Source of the DNA: an uncultured Oscillospiraceae bacterium
Lineage (GTDB): Bacteria; Bacillota; Clostridia; Oscillospirales; Oscillospiraceae
Assembly: GCA_910589155.1 (NCBI GenBank)
Contig: CAJURY010000007.1
Span: 1 to 64,000 of the forward strand
Length of the DNA: 64,000 bases
Direction of reading: 5' to 3'
Shown here one piece after another: positions 8,309 through 15,588 of the stretch; the first letter of the stretch is position 1; the number at the start of each line of letters is the position of its first letter. The notes under the pieces are model-generated. The model was not told the DNA's origin. It saw only the letters and a program-made list of their open reading frames with translations, and made no database searches. The position numbers and the translations under genes were made by a program.

Positions 8309-8851
8309 TTAAAAAATTTCAGTATTCTGAAGCGGCGCAAGCCCCTCAGCGGAAAATCGAAGCAGATAAAAGGCTCGTAGCCACGGTGGTTGCCGCTCCA
8401 GCGCATCCATTTCCTGCAAAAGCGTTCTCTTGCCCACCCGCCGATCCAAAATCGCGAACATTCTAACCAGAGGATTTTCGGCGCTAAGACTTTTTTGTAT
8501 TTTCTGATTACGATAGCAGGAAAGCGCCTCGCAAAACTCATCGTCGGAATGCGCCGGGCGATCCTGTACGCAAATGCGATTCAGAAGCAGCCAAAATTCA
8601 TTCCAATACTCCGATTTTCCATAAAAAGCCGCAGTTTTCTTCCGCCCGACTTCCAGAAAATAGGAGTTGACCGTTTCCAAGGCGCAGCGTTTTGCCAGCG
8701 CGCCGTCTATCCAGATTTCAAAAACACAGTCGCCGTCCATGCCTGGATAGGTCGTACATCGGTACTGCACCCGCCCCCGCAATCTGAGAGCCAGCATATC
8801 CCGTTCCAGATACCGGCGCATTCCGCTCCAGGACGCCAATGCTTTTTTCAT
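8309..8851 (-). CDS. SF0329-family-like protein of unknown function
   Basis: The 180-residue soluble protein has the two features I associate with the SF0329 family: an N-terminal LRGRVQYRCTTY-type strand followed by an IWIDG segment, and a C-terminal LDRRVGKRTL motif. The function of the family is unknown. Its start overlaps the preceding acetyltransferase gene by 4 bases (ATGA), which makes it the last gene of a four-gene unit with three GNAT enzymes. The family call is from memory of the motif and should be treated as probable. Confidence 0.7.
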   Translation of the reverse strand: MKKALASWSGMRRYLERDMLALRLRGRVQYRCTTYPGMDGDCVFEIWIDGALAKRCALETVNSYFLEVGRKKTAAFYGKSEYWNEFWLLLNRICVQDRPAHSDDEFCEALSCYRNQKIQKSLSAENPLVRMFAILDRRVGKRTLLQEMDALERQPPWLRAFYLLRFSAEGLAPLQNTEIF

Positions 8852-9372
8852 AAGGCTTTGTAGACCCGGCGGTAAAGCAGAGTCTTAACGGCTTCAAATT
8901 CCGTTTTCTGAATGGTTCTGCCGGAAGTCATAATCAAAAGCGGAAGTGGGCTGCGTCCTTTGGAAATGGATGGCTGCATATAGGGATAAGAATTCAAGAA
9001 AAAGCCGTGCCGGCTGTAAAAGCCCACCCGGCGCGTTGTTATTTCATTTTCCGGCGGCTCCACTTCTAAACAAACCGGCTTTTCAAACAGACTCGTAATT
9101 TCGTCCAGCAGCTTCCCCCCAAGTCCGCCGCCACGGCAGGCAGGATCCACCGCGAAATGCTCGATAAAGCCCATCGTTTCAAAATCCCACACGCTGAGAA
9201 AAGCGTTTACTTTCCCGATTTTTTCATCTGTATGCACATAAATCGCGTAAGCAGGGTCTTCCAGCAACGCCTTTTGCTCCTCATAAGGACGGTACTCTTC
9301 CAAGGGAAAGCTTGCCTCCATAATAGAAAAAACCTCGTTAAATTGTGCAATGTCAAGCCTTTGCAGAAGCAT
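8848..9372 (-). CDS. GNAT-family N-acetyltransferase
   Basis: The 174-residue protein has a GNAT fold: an AVDPACRGGGLGGKLL segment holds the acetyl-CoA pyrophosphate loop, and an FYSRHGFF segment is the typical beta-bulge near the C-terminus. I chose the ATG at 9372 because AAGGAGG stands just upstream; longer in-frame versions would run through the preceding gene. It overlaps that gene by 20 bases and the following SF0329-like gene by 4. The substrate is unknown. Confidence 0.88.
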   Translation of the reverse strand: MLLQRLDIAQFNEVFSIMEASFPLEEYRPYEEQKALLEDPAYAIYVHTDEKIGKVNAFLSVWDFETMGFIEHFAVDPACRGGGLGGKLLDEITSLFEKPVCLEVEPPENEITTRRVGFYSRHGFFLNSYPYMQPSISKGRSPLPLLIMTSGRTIQKTEFEAVKTLLYRRVYKAL

Positions 9373-9826
9373 TTTCTTCCTCCTTGTGGATGTACATTCT
9401 AGATGGCCGCGTCTCGCCGTCTCCTTGCGCCAAGCAGAAAAATTTCCAGCCGTACCTCTCATAAAAAGAGGTATGATCCGTAAGCAGATAAAGCGTGCCG
9501 ATTCCTTTTTCTCGCATATCCCGGCAGACAAATTGCAGCAGTTTTCCCGCAATTCCGCGGCAGCGATTAGCTTCCTCCACATAGACGGCGCAGACATTGG
9601 GCGTTAAATCCGGTCGGTCATGAAAGTCATTTTCGATTACGCCAAGGCCGCCAATGATTTTTTCTTCCTCCACCGCCACGTACCACTGCGGAACAGGGTT
9701 GGCGTCTGCAATGCACTGGCACATACTGCTGCGGTAGGCTTCCGTGGGGACGCCCCATTTGCTGTGAAACCAGTAGGCTGTGTTTTCCAGCAGTTGGGGA
9801 TACTCCCGTATCTTTAGAATTTCCAA
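9353..9826 (-). CDS. GNAT-family N-acetyltransferase
   Basis: The 157-residue protein contains VYVEEANRCRGIAGKLL, the acetyl-CoA binding loop, and FYERYGWKF, a typical C-terminal GNAT segment. It resembles acetyltransferases annotated only generically in Clostridia, so no substrate is proposed. It is the second gene of the unit starting at 10285 and overlaps the next acetyltransferase by 20 bases. Confidence 0.88.
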   Translation of the reverse strand: MEILKIREYPQLLENTAYWFHSKWGVPTEAYRSSMCQCIADANPVPQWYVAVEEEKIIGGLGVIENDFHDRPDLTPNVCAVYVEEANRCRGIAGKLLQFVCRDMREKGIGTLYLLTDHTSFYERYGWKFFCLAQGDGETRPSRMYIHKEEENASAKA

Positions 9827-9838
9827 TGTCTTTCTCCT

Positions 9839-10285
9839 TTAAATTAGTTGTAGCTTGTAAATATCCAGCCCATCTTTCTCGCCACAGTATACAAAATTGT
9901 TGTGCAGCGCAATTCTTCTAGTCGCAACTTGCTCTGGAACACATTCCAAAATAGCATAGCTTGCAGTTTGCTTCGCATCCGCAAGAAGCAGCTTTGTGAG
10001 CCTGCCTGCATAGCCTTTCCCCCAGCATTCCCGCTTCAGCACCCAGCCGATTTCTATGGAATCCTCCCCGTAAGAATGATAAATCACATAGCCCAAAAAC
10101 GCGCCGTCTTCATTTTCCGCAGCATAGACAAGCGGCGACGGACAAAGCCCAGCCCGCTCCAAAAAGCGCTGCGTCTTTTCCAAAGTGAAAGGCGGCTCCA
10201 AATAGCGCATAACCGCCGGGTCGGATAAAAGCTTGTACAATGCAGGAAGATCTGACTGGCAAAAACGTCGGATTTTTAAGTTCAT
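9839..10285 (-). CDS. RimJ/RimL-like GNAT acetyltransferase
   Basis: The 148-residue protein starts MNLKIRRFCQSDLPAL and has an EIGWVLKRECWGKGYAG acetyl-CoA loop, the pattern of the RimJ/RimL branch that acetylates protein N-termini or small amines. A GGAGGTGG ribosome site precedes the ATG at 10285, and a clear promoter lies at 10315-10343. It opens the four-gene unit with two further GNAT genes and the SF0329-like gene. Confidence 0.88.
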   Translation of the reverse strand: MNLKIRRFCQSDLPALYKLLSDPAVMRYLEPPFTLEKTQRFLERAGLCPSPLVYAAENEDGAFLGYVIYHSYGEDSIEIGWVLKRECWGKGYAGRLTKLLLADAKQTASYAILECVPEQVATRRIALHNNFVYCGEKDGLDIYKLQLI

Positions 10286-10314
10286 GGCCCACCTCCTTTG
10301 GTAGAATCAGTTTG

Positions 10315-10343
10315 ATTATAGCAGTTTACAGGGGTGTTTGCAA
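10315..10343 (-). promoter_or_regulatory. Promoter of the GNAT unit
   Basis: On the minus strand TTGCAA (10338-10343), a 17-base spacer and TATAAT (10315-10320), 30 bases before the first ATG. Confidence 0.75.
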
Positions 10344-10383
10344 CTCCTATTCTGGATTTGTGCCATTTGTTCTCTGTCCAAGC

Positions 10384-10416
10384 AAAACGCCGGATTGTTT
10401 TGCATCCGGCGCTTTT
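10384..10416 (-). terminator. Terminator after the lipoprotein cluster
   Basis: CGCCGGAT pairs with ATCCGGCG around an 8-base loop, followed on the minus strand by TTTT. It lies just after the stop codon at 10422. Confidence 0.75.
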
Positions 10417-10421
10417 GTTGT

Positions 10422-11291
10422 TTATGAAATTGGCTCTATCCAGTCGCCTGCCGACTGCATGGGGTAGGTAAGCTGCCGCGCGTCAAAAACCAAACCTTTG
10501 CTCGTTGGCGCGGGCGTTCCATCCTCCTGCATCCAGGTTTCAGAAGGCGCACCGTCTCTGACGGAAATGGTAACTGCGTTGGTTTCTCTCAGCATGGTTT
10601 CAAAGCCCTCTAAAAAGTTTTCAGTCCGCTCATAGATGTTGCCCTTTTTGTACGCATCCAAATAAGCGTCTTTTATTGCTCCCGTTACATAGTCCCCCTG
10701 CATTTTCTCGGAACCCCAATAAAAGCTGTGCTCTGTAGATTTCCGTACTTGAGGCGTTAAAACGTAAGTGTCTTTTTTCTTCTCGTATTCCTCCATGTCC
10801 AAAACGGATGATGTTGCGTTGCCGCCCGGATACAGATACCAGCCAAAAGACGTGCTGGGAGTTTCCTCACCATACCGATCCGCGACCGCCTGCCGGACAG
10901 CGGTCATGTCCGTATCATCTTCATACAGCACCCGGATCAGCCCCAGCCCGTAATTGCCCTTATTTTCGCCGGTATGATTGTCATAGCAGTAAAAATACGC
11001 ATACTTCACTTTGCCGCCGAACAGTTCGCCCAAGGCTTCCCCCTTCACCGGGATCAAGTAGTAATCCGTTGACAGCATATCGATAGAATCTTCTTTTGAA
11101 AGCTCCAGAAGGTCGCCTTCTCGCAAAGACAGCGCTTTTTTTACCTCCGACGGCCGCATGTTCCATTGCAGACCGGGAAATTCCAGAAGCTTTCCCGGTT
11201 CATCCGGTATCGGATCGTCGGGCAAAACCTTTTGGCAGCCGGACACTCCCAGCAATACCAGCATTAAAAAAATCGCGAATAACCTTTTCAC
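10422..11291 (-). CDS. Paralogous lipoprotein, copy 1
   Basis: The 289-residue protein has a lipoprotein signal peptide ending in the lipobox LGVSGC (cysteine near residue 19), so it is predicted to be anchored to the outer face of the membrane. The mature part begins with the signature GKLLEFPGLQWNM shared by the two upstream paralogues, then GEALGELFGGKV, and ends in a DWIEPIS tail. I recognise no named family. The start is GTG at 11291 with AAAGGAG upstream. It is the last of three tandem paralogues and the most diverged in its middle part. Confidence 0.82.
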   Translation of the reverse strand: MKRLFAIFLMLVLLGVSGCQKVLPDDPIPDEPGKLLEFPGLQWNMRPSEVKKALSLREGDLLELSKEDSIDMLSTDYYLIPVKGEALGELFGGKVKYAYFYCYDNHTGENKGNYGLGLIRVLYEDDTDMTAVRQAVADRYGEETPSTSFGWYLYPGGNATSSVLDMEEYEKKKDTYVLTPQVRKSTEHSFYWGSEKMQGDYVTGAIKDAYLDAYKKGNIYERTENFLEGFETMLRETNAVTISVRDGAPSETWMQEDGTPAPTSKGLVFDARQLTYPMQSAGDWIEPIS

Positions 11292-11329
11292 GGAAAGCTC
11301 CTTTCTCTGTGTATAAAGTCAATTGCCGT

Positions 11330-11355
11330 TATCCCCGCCGAAAACGGCGGGGATA
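11330..11355. repeat. GC-rich palindrome between lipoprotein copies 1 and 2
   Basis: The 26-base palindrome has 11-bp arms (TATCCCCGCCG and its complement) around a short A-rich loop. A near-identical copy lies at 12243-12268. Both are followed downstream (minus strand) by matching leader sequence and ribosome sites, so the unit seems to have been duplicated together with the gene. It has no T tract, so it may be an intercistronic processing or attenuation hairpin. Confidence 0.75.
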
Positions 11356-11365
11356 CTAGGTAAAC

Positions 11366-12205
11366 TTATGAGATAGGTTCCGTCCAGTCGCCTGCTCTTT
11401 GCATCACCTGCACAAGCGTTACTGCGTTAAAAATTACTTCTTTAAAAACTCTGGGATTACCGTCCTCATCCTTGATTTTTTCTGAAACCACGCCGTTCAT
11501 CATGTGAATAAAAGCGGCGCTGCACTCCTGCAAAGCAGCGTCAAGGCTTTCATCAAAATTATCCGCAGTGGGATTGACTTTTTTCAGGAGATCGCGATAG
11601 GTAGCTTTTATATCGCCGGTAATGTAATCTCCCTCTTTTCTTTCAGAACCCCAATAAAAATGCGGCTCCTCGGAAACCAGTTCATGAATCGCCGCAATGT
11701 GCGTTCCCTCTGTTGGTTCCGCCGCGTCATACACGCGCGACGTCTGCCAACCGGAAGCGGGTTCGATGAAACTGTACTTATAGGGACTTTCCGCTCCGTA
11801 CCGCTGCGTCAGTTTTTCCCGGACAACCTCCATATCCGCATCCTGCTCATAGGCCACACCGATGCTGCCCAAGCCGTACCTGCCCTGATTGTCCCCTTCA
11901 TAATAGTCATAATAGGTGAAAGCGGCAAGAACCACATCTTCTCCAAACAATTCGCCCAGCGCCTCGCCCTTTACACGAATCTGATAGCATTTTTCCGACA
12001 CTTCATCAGCCGGAACTTCAATCAAGTCCTCATCTTGTAACCCCAGCGCTTCCTTCACGGCATCGGGACTCATGTTCCATTGCAGACCGGGAAATTCCAG
12101 GAGTTTTCGCGGTTCGTCCGGTATTGGCTTGTCAGGCAAAACCTTTTGGCAGCCAGACAAACCCAGCAATACCAACGTCAAGAAAATTACGATTAACCTT
12201 TTCAT
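11366..12205 (-). CDS. Paralogous lipoprotein, copy 2
   Basis: The 279-residue protein starts MKRLIVIFLTLVLLGLSGC, a lipoprotein signal peptide with lipobox LGLSGC. The mature protein repeats the copy 1 signature (LLEFPGLQWNMSPD, then GEALGELFGEDV and FYWGSERKEGDYITGDI). I chose the ATG at 12205 because AAAGGAG lies upstream; an earlier in-frame start would read through the palindrome at 12243-12268. The function is unknown. The family probably binds a ligand outside the cell, but that is a guess. Confidence 0.82.
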   Translation of the reverse strand: MKRLIVIFLTLVLLGLSGCQKVLPDKPIPDEPRKLLEFPGLQWNMSPDAVKEALGLQDEDLIEVPADEVSEKCYQIRVKGEALGELFGEDVVLAAFTYYDYYEGDNQGRYGLGSIGVAYEQDADMEVVREKLTQRYGAESPYKYSFIEPASGWQTSRVYDAAEPTEGTHIAAIHELVSEEPHFYWGSERKEGDYITGDIKATYRDLLKKVNPTADNFDESLDAALQECSAAFIHMMNGVVSEKIKDEDGNPRVFKEVIFNAVTLVQVMQRAGDWTEPIS

Positions 12206-12242
12206 GGAAAACTCCTTTCTCTGTGTAAAAATTAATTGCCAG

Positions 12243-12268
12243 TATCCCCGCCGAAAACGACGGGGATA
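12243..12268. repeat. Second copy of the palindrome, between copies 2 and 3
   Basis: The sequence matches 11330-11355 except for one arm base (GACGGGG instead of GGCGGGG). It occupies the same place relative to the following gene. Confidence 0.75.
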
Positions 12269-12279
12269 ACAATACAAGT

Positions 12280-13119
12280 TTATGAAACAGGCGCAACGCT
12301 ATCGCCAAACTTCTGCATTGGCCAAACGAGATACCGAGCGTCAAACATAACCCTTTTCGTAGTGATTGGATCTTCGTCTTCAGCCCAGCTTTTCTCCCAA
12401 ATCGGTCCGTCTATCATTTGAATATACACAGCGACATGTTCTTTCATCATGGTTTCAAAGCTTTCAGGGAAGTCCTCAATGGTATTGTGAACACTCATAA
12501 GCTGCTCAAGATAACCTGCTTTCACATCGTCTGATAGAATATCCCCCATTTTCTTTTCAGAAGCCCAATAAAACTGATGTTCCGAGGATTCAACTTGGTG
12601 CGAAAACATATCATAAGGAAGTTTTGCTGGCTCAAATCCAGCAAATTCCCGATACGTTTTCCAACCGCCTTCTTCCTCCAAGGAAAAATATTGGAAGGGC
12701 TTTTCAGTTCCGTACCGCTCCGTAATTTTCTCCCGAACCACCGACATATCCGTATCTTCCGTATATGTCAAAGTAATCTGCGCTAACCCATAAGCGCCAG
12801 CGTTCTCGCCCTCATGATCGTCATAGCACCAGAAAGACGCACTGTCAACCTTTCCGCCGAACAAATCGCCTAACGACTCGCCTTTCACATCGAGCAAGTA
12901 AACTCCCTCCTGGTGCTCATACTCTGAAGCCTCCTGCACATCGCCGTCTTGCAAGTTCAGCGCTTCTATAATTGCTTCGGGACTCATGTTCCATTGCAGT
13001 CCGGGAAATTCCAGGAGTTTTCCCGCTTTATCAGGCTCTGGAACAACGGGCACAGTATCGCACGCAACAAACGATAGTAACAATACAGCAAGAGCCAAAA
13101 AAAGTAATATTCTTTTCAC
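12280..13119 (-). CDS. Paralogous lipoprotein, copy 3
   Basis: The 279-residue protein probably begins at GTG 13119 (first residues MKRILLFLALAVLLL), preceded by a GGGGGA ribosome site. The lipobox is SFVAC. The mature part carries the family signature GKLLEFPGLQWNMSPE, then GESLGDLFGGKV and FYWASEKKMGDIL. It is the first of the three tandem copies in transcription order and lies 35 bases after the secreted-protein gene at 13155-13916, with which it may be co-transcribed. The function is unknown. Confidence 0.8.
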   Translation of the reverse strand: MKRILLFLALAVLLLSFVACDTVPVVPEPDKAGKLLEFPGLQWNMSPEAIIEALNLQDGDVQEASEYEHQEGVYLLDVKGESLGDLFGGKVDSASFWCYDDHEGENAGAYGLAQITLTYTEDTDMSVVREKITERYGTEKPFQYFSLEEEGGWKTYREFAGFEPAKLPYDMFSHQVESSEHQFYWASEKKMGDILSDDVKAGYLEQLMSVHNTIEDFPESFETMMKEHVAVYIQMIDGPIWEKSWAEDEDPITTKRVMFDARYLVWPMQKFGDSVAPVS

Positions 13120-13154
13120 GCCTAATCCCCCCAATTCACTCTCAAAAGTTAGAT

Positions 13155-13916
13155 TTAACTCCAATGGTTAAAATCATCATTAAATGGAAGCGCGGTTTTC
13201 AGTTCAAAATTGTCGCTGCCTACATATATCTTCGCATGTGTACCAATAAAACCGCTGGGATTACCTGTTACCGGATTATACCACGCTGCATTCGGTGTAA
13301 AATAATATGCCTTGCCAGCAATTGGGGAATTAACCGTAGAACTTTGTTTTACTAATCCAGAAGCGCCATTTTCCGATACTATGTACTCTTGCACTAGTTT
13401 TGAGGCAGTCATCGAAGTCCCATAGGTTAGTGTCGTCGACATGCTCTTTACTTTAATTAGCAATTCTTTCGCCATTGTTGAAAGGGATACAGAATAATAA
13501 CCTGTCTGGGTAGCAAAAACAGAATACTTATTAAGTCCGCCCGAATCCTTAAGAGGCGTATCCTTAACTTCAACGCCACTCGCATTAACAACTACTAATT
13601 GCGTAACCGCAAGTTCTCGCATAGCAAATCCGTTCTTAACCGCCGTTTCATTCAAAACCTGCGTCACCTGAATACGACCGTCTTCGTCGATACAAGCCGT
13701 CATACCATCCTTTGCAATCGGCGCGTCGCAATGCTCCAACGCCACGCGGATAACGTCCTCAGAACTCGTTACCTGACCTGTCAATAATTCCTTCTTTACT
13801 CTCGTTTCAACGATTGCCTTTTTTGCCTCCTCTGTTTCTACTGTCATTGCAAAAACGCTGGAAGTCATGAGAAGCGCCACCAGAACCAGACATAAAAGTT
13901 TTCTGTAAATACGCAT
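13155..13916 (-). CDS. Secreted protein of unknown function
   Basis: The 253-residue protein has a classical signal peptide (basic MRIYRK, then a hydrophobic run, with cleavage predicted after SVFA near residue 23). The mature part is polar and rich in Ser, Thr and Val, with beta-like spacing, and ends DDFNHWS. No lipobox, anchor or known domain is visible. A perfect sigma-A-type promoter lies 180-210 bases upstream, leaving an unusually long leader. It precedes the three lipoprotein genes, so a shared extracytoplasmic role is possible. Confidence 0.72.
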   Translation of the reverse strand: MRIYRKLLCLVLVALLMTSSVFAMTVETEEAKKAIVETRVKKELLTGQVTSSEDVIRVALEHCDAPIAKDGMTACIDEDGRIQVTQVLNETAVKNGFAMRELAVTQLVVVNASGVEVKDTPLKDSGGLNKYSVFATQTGYYSVSLSTMAKELLIKVKSMSTTLTYGTSMTASKLVQEYIVSENGASGLVKQSSTVNSPIAGKAYYFTPNAAWYNPVTGNPSGFIGTHAKIYVGSDNFELKTALPFNDDFNHWS

Positions 13917-14028
13917 TTTGATTGCTCTTTTCTAGCAAATACAATTACCAAACTACAACACGAACAAATCTTTTGTAAGCGTTTATAAGACGTTTGTATA
14001 TTGCGATAGAAAAGATACTCTGCGCCTT

Positions 14029-14058
14029 TTAAAGCCTACAAACCGCCGCCTGAACCAT
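14029..14058 (-). other. Possible 9-codon leader peptide
   Basis: Inside the long leader of the gene at 13155-13916 a short frame (MVQAAVCRL, then stop) follows GAGGGGAG at a workable distance. It could be a translated leader, or it could be chance. The rest of 13917-14196 is AT-rich and shows nothing else apart from the promoter. Confidence 0.2.
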
Positions 14059-14100
14059 TGGAATCGACTCCCCTCGAAAATTTTACTTCTTTATGCATTT

Positions 14101-14129
14101 AGTATATCGTATTTTCCATAATTTGTCAA
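14101..14129 (-). promoter_or_regulatory. Promoter upstream of the secreted-protein/lipoprotein genes
   Basis: On the minus strand TTGACA (14124-14129), a 17-base spacer and TATACT (14101-14106). The predicted transcript has a leader of about 180 bases before the ATG at 13916. Confidence 0.75.
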
Positions 14130-14196
14130 CAATTATTTTAGATTTTTTCAGCAATTTTTATGTAAATTATACATTACCGACATTCACATAGCGCAA

Positions 14197-14236
14197 TAAA
14201 TGACGCACGGAAATTTTACCTTCCGTGCGTCATTTT
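14197..14236 (-). terminator. Terminator of the ABC efflux operon
   Basis: ATGACGCACGGAA and its exact complement form a 13-bp stem, with A and T runs on both sides. It lies 12 bases past the permease stop codon at 14248 and would also work on the plus strand. Confidence 0.85.
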
Positions 14237-14247
14237 CAAAACAATTC

Positions 14248-15576
14248 TTATTCTCTGCGCAGCGCCTCGATGGGGCTGAGGTTCGCCGCCTTCACAGCGG
14301 GGAGCAAGCCGAAAATCACGCCGATTACCGTGGAAAACAGCACCGCAATCAAAATTGCCGGGACGCTGATGGCCACTGGGATTTCATTGGCGCGGGAAAT
14401 CAGTTCCGCCATGCCGATACCGGCGCAAACGCCCAAAATACCGCCCAGGCAGGTCAGCACCGCCGCTTCCATCAAAAACTGTCCGCGGATGCGGCGCTTT
14501 TTCGCGCCCAGCGCCTTTTTCAGACCGATTTCGCTGGTTCGCTCGGTAACAGATACCAACATAATGTTCATAACGCCGATGCCGCCAACCAAAAGGGAAA
14601 TACTGGCAATCCAGATTAGCTGCTGGTTGGATGCGCTGGACATATTTTGTAGTTGTTCCGCAATTTCCAACTGATTTTCACTGCGATAGGAAAAGCCATT
14701 TATTTCAGAGGGTTCTGCTCCAGCAGGCATGGGGGCTTCTTCATCCATTTCTCCATCGCCGCTGTCGCCTTGCGCCGCAGCGGCGGCGCTAATCTGGGTT
14801 TCCGTCAGCTTATCCGCCACCAGCTTACCCGCAACCGTCATATCGTCCGTGCTGTAAGCACGAACCGCCACGCTTTGCGGTTCGTCGAACCGATACACCA
14901 CAGGCCAGGAAGCGTCCGGGATAAATACAGCGCCGGTGGAGGTATCCGCATACAGTTCGTAATCGCTGAAGCTGTTAATGGTAGGCGTAAACGTATTTGT
15001 CTGCTCCACCACGCCTACGATGACAAAAGGCTCTCCTTTGATTTCCAGCACCTCGCCCACAGGTTCAACGCCGCCAAACAAGGTGGCTGCTGCCTTGGTA
15101 TCGATAATCGCAACCTTGCGAATACGGTTATAATCATCTCGCAAAAACTTTCTGCCAGAAATGATCCGGTATCCGTTTACCTGGAAATAAGCGTCGTCAA
15201 TGCCATACATCGCGCCGTTAAAATTGGTATTTTGATAATAAACGGAGTCGCTGTAATTTCGGCTGTGATAGAAGGACACCTGCTCCACACCCTTGAGTTC
15301 CTCCAGAGTCTTGCGCATACTTTCTTCGATGGGGCGAACGCCGTCTGGGATTCCCTGATAAGTCATGTCATAGATATGGTCGGCTTGATACAATTGCACC
15401 GTCACTACATTGTTGCCAGAACCAATCAGGTTCGCCTTAATTTGCTCATTGGTGCCTTTAATGGTGGAAACAATGGTAATAATCGACGCAATGCCGATGA
15501 TAATGCCAAGCATCGTTAAAAAGGAGCGCAGCTTATGTCCCCAGATGCCCTGAAAAGCAAGTCTGATATTTTCCAT
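14248..15576 (-). CDS. MacB/FtsX-type ABC transporter permease
   Basis: The 442-residue permease has an N-terminal membrane segment (HKLRSFLTMLGIIIGIAS), a large extracytoplasmic MacB periplasmic-core-like domain of about 230 residues, and three C-terminal membrane helices with the FtsX signature ERTSEIGLKKALGAKK near residue 350. Such permeases use ATP hydrolysis mechanically to move substrates at the membrane surface rather than through a channel. It is the last gene of an operon with an ATPase and two adaptors, like Bacillus YknXYZ, so export of a peptide or toxic compound is likely. The extracytoplasmic part carries an acidic insert near residue 280. Confidence 0.92.
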   Translation of the reverse strand: MENIRLAFQGIWGHKLRSFLTMLGIIIGIASIITIVSTIKGTNEQIKANLIGSGNNVVTVQLYQADHIYDMTYQGIPDGVRPIEESMRKTLEELKGVEQVSFYHSRNYSDSVYYQNTNFNGAMYGIDDAYFQVNGYRIISGRKFLRDDYNRIRKVAIIDTKAAATLFGGVEPVGEVLEIKGEPFVIVGVVEQTNTFTPTINSFSDYELYADTSTGAVFIPDASWPVVYRFDEPQSVAVRAYSTDDMTVAGKLVADKLTETQISAAAAAQGDSGDGEMDEEAPMPAGAEPSEINGFSYRSENQLEIAEQLQNMSSASNQQLIWIASISLLVGGIGVMNIMLVSVTERTSEIGLKKALGAKKRRIRGQFLMEAAVLTCLGGILGVCAGIGMAELISRANEIPVAISVPAILIAVLFSTVIGVIFGLLPAVKAANLSPIEALRRE

Positions 15577-15588
15577 TGCGCCCCCTCC

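Noticed and set aside
11330..12268. CRISPR-like or direct repeat array
   Set aside because: There are only two copies of the palindrome, about 900 bases apart and each tied to a duplicated gene. No array-like spacing exists anywhere in the window.
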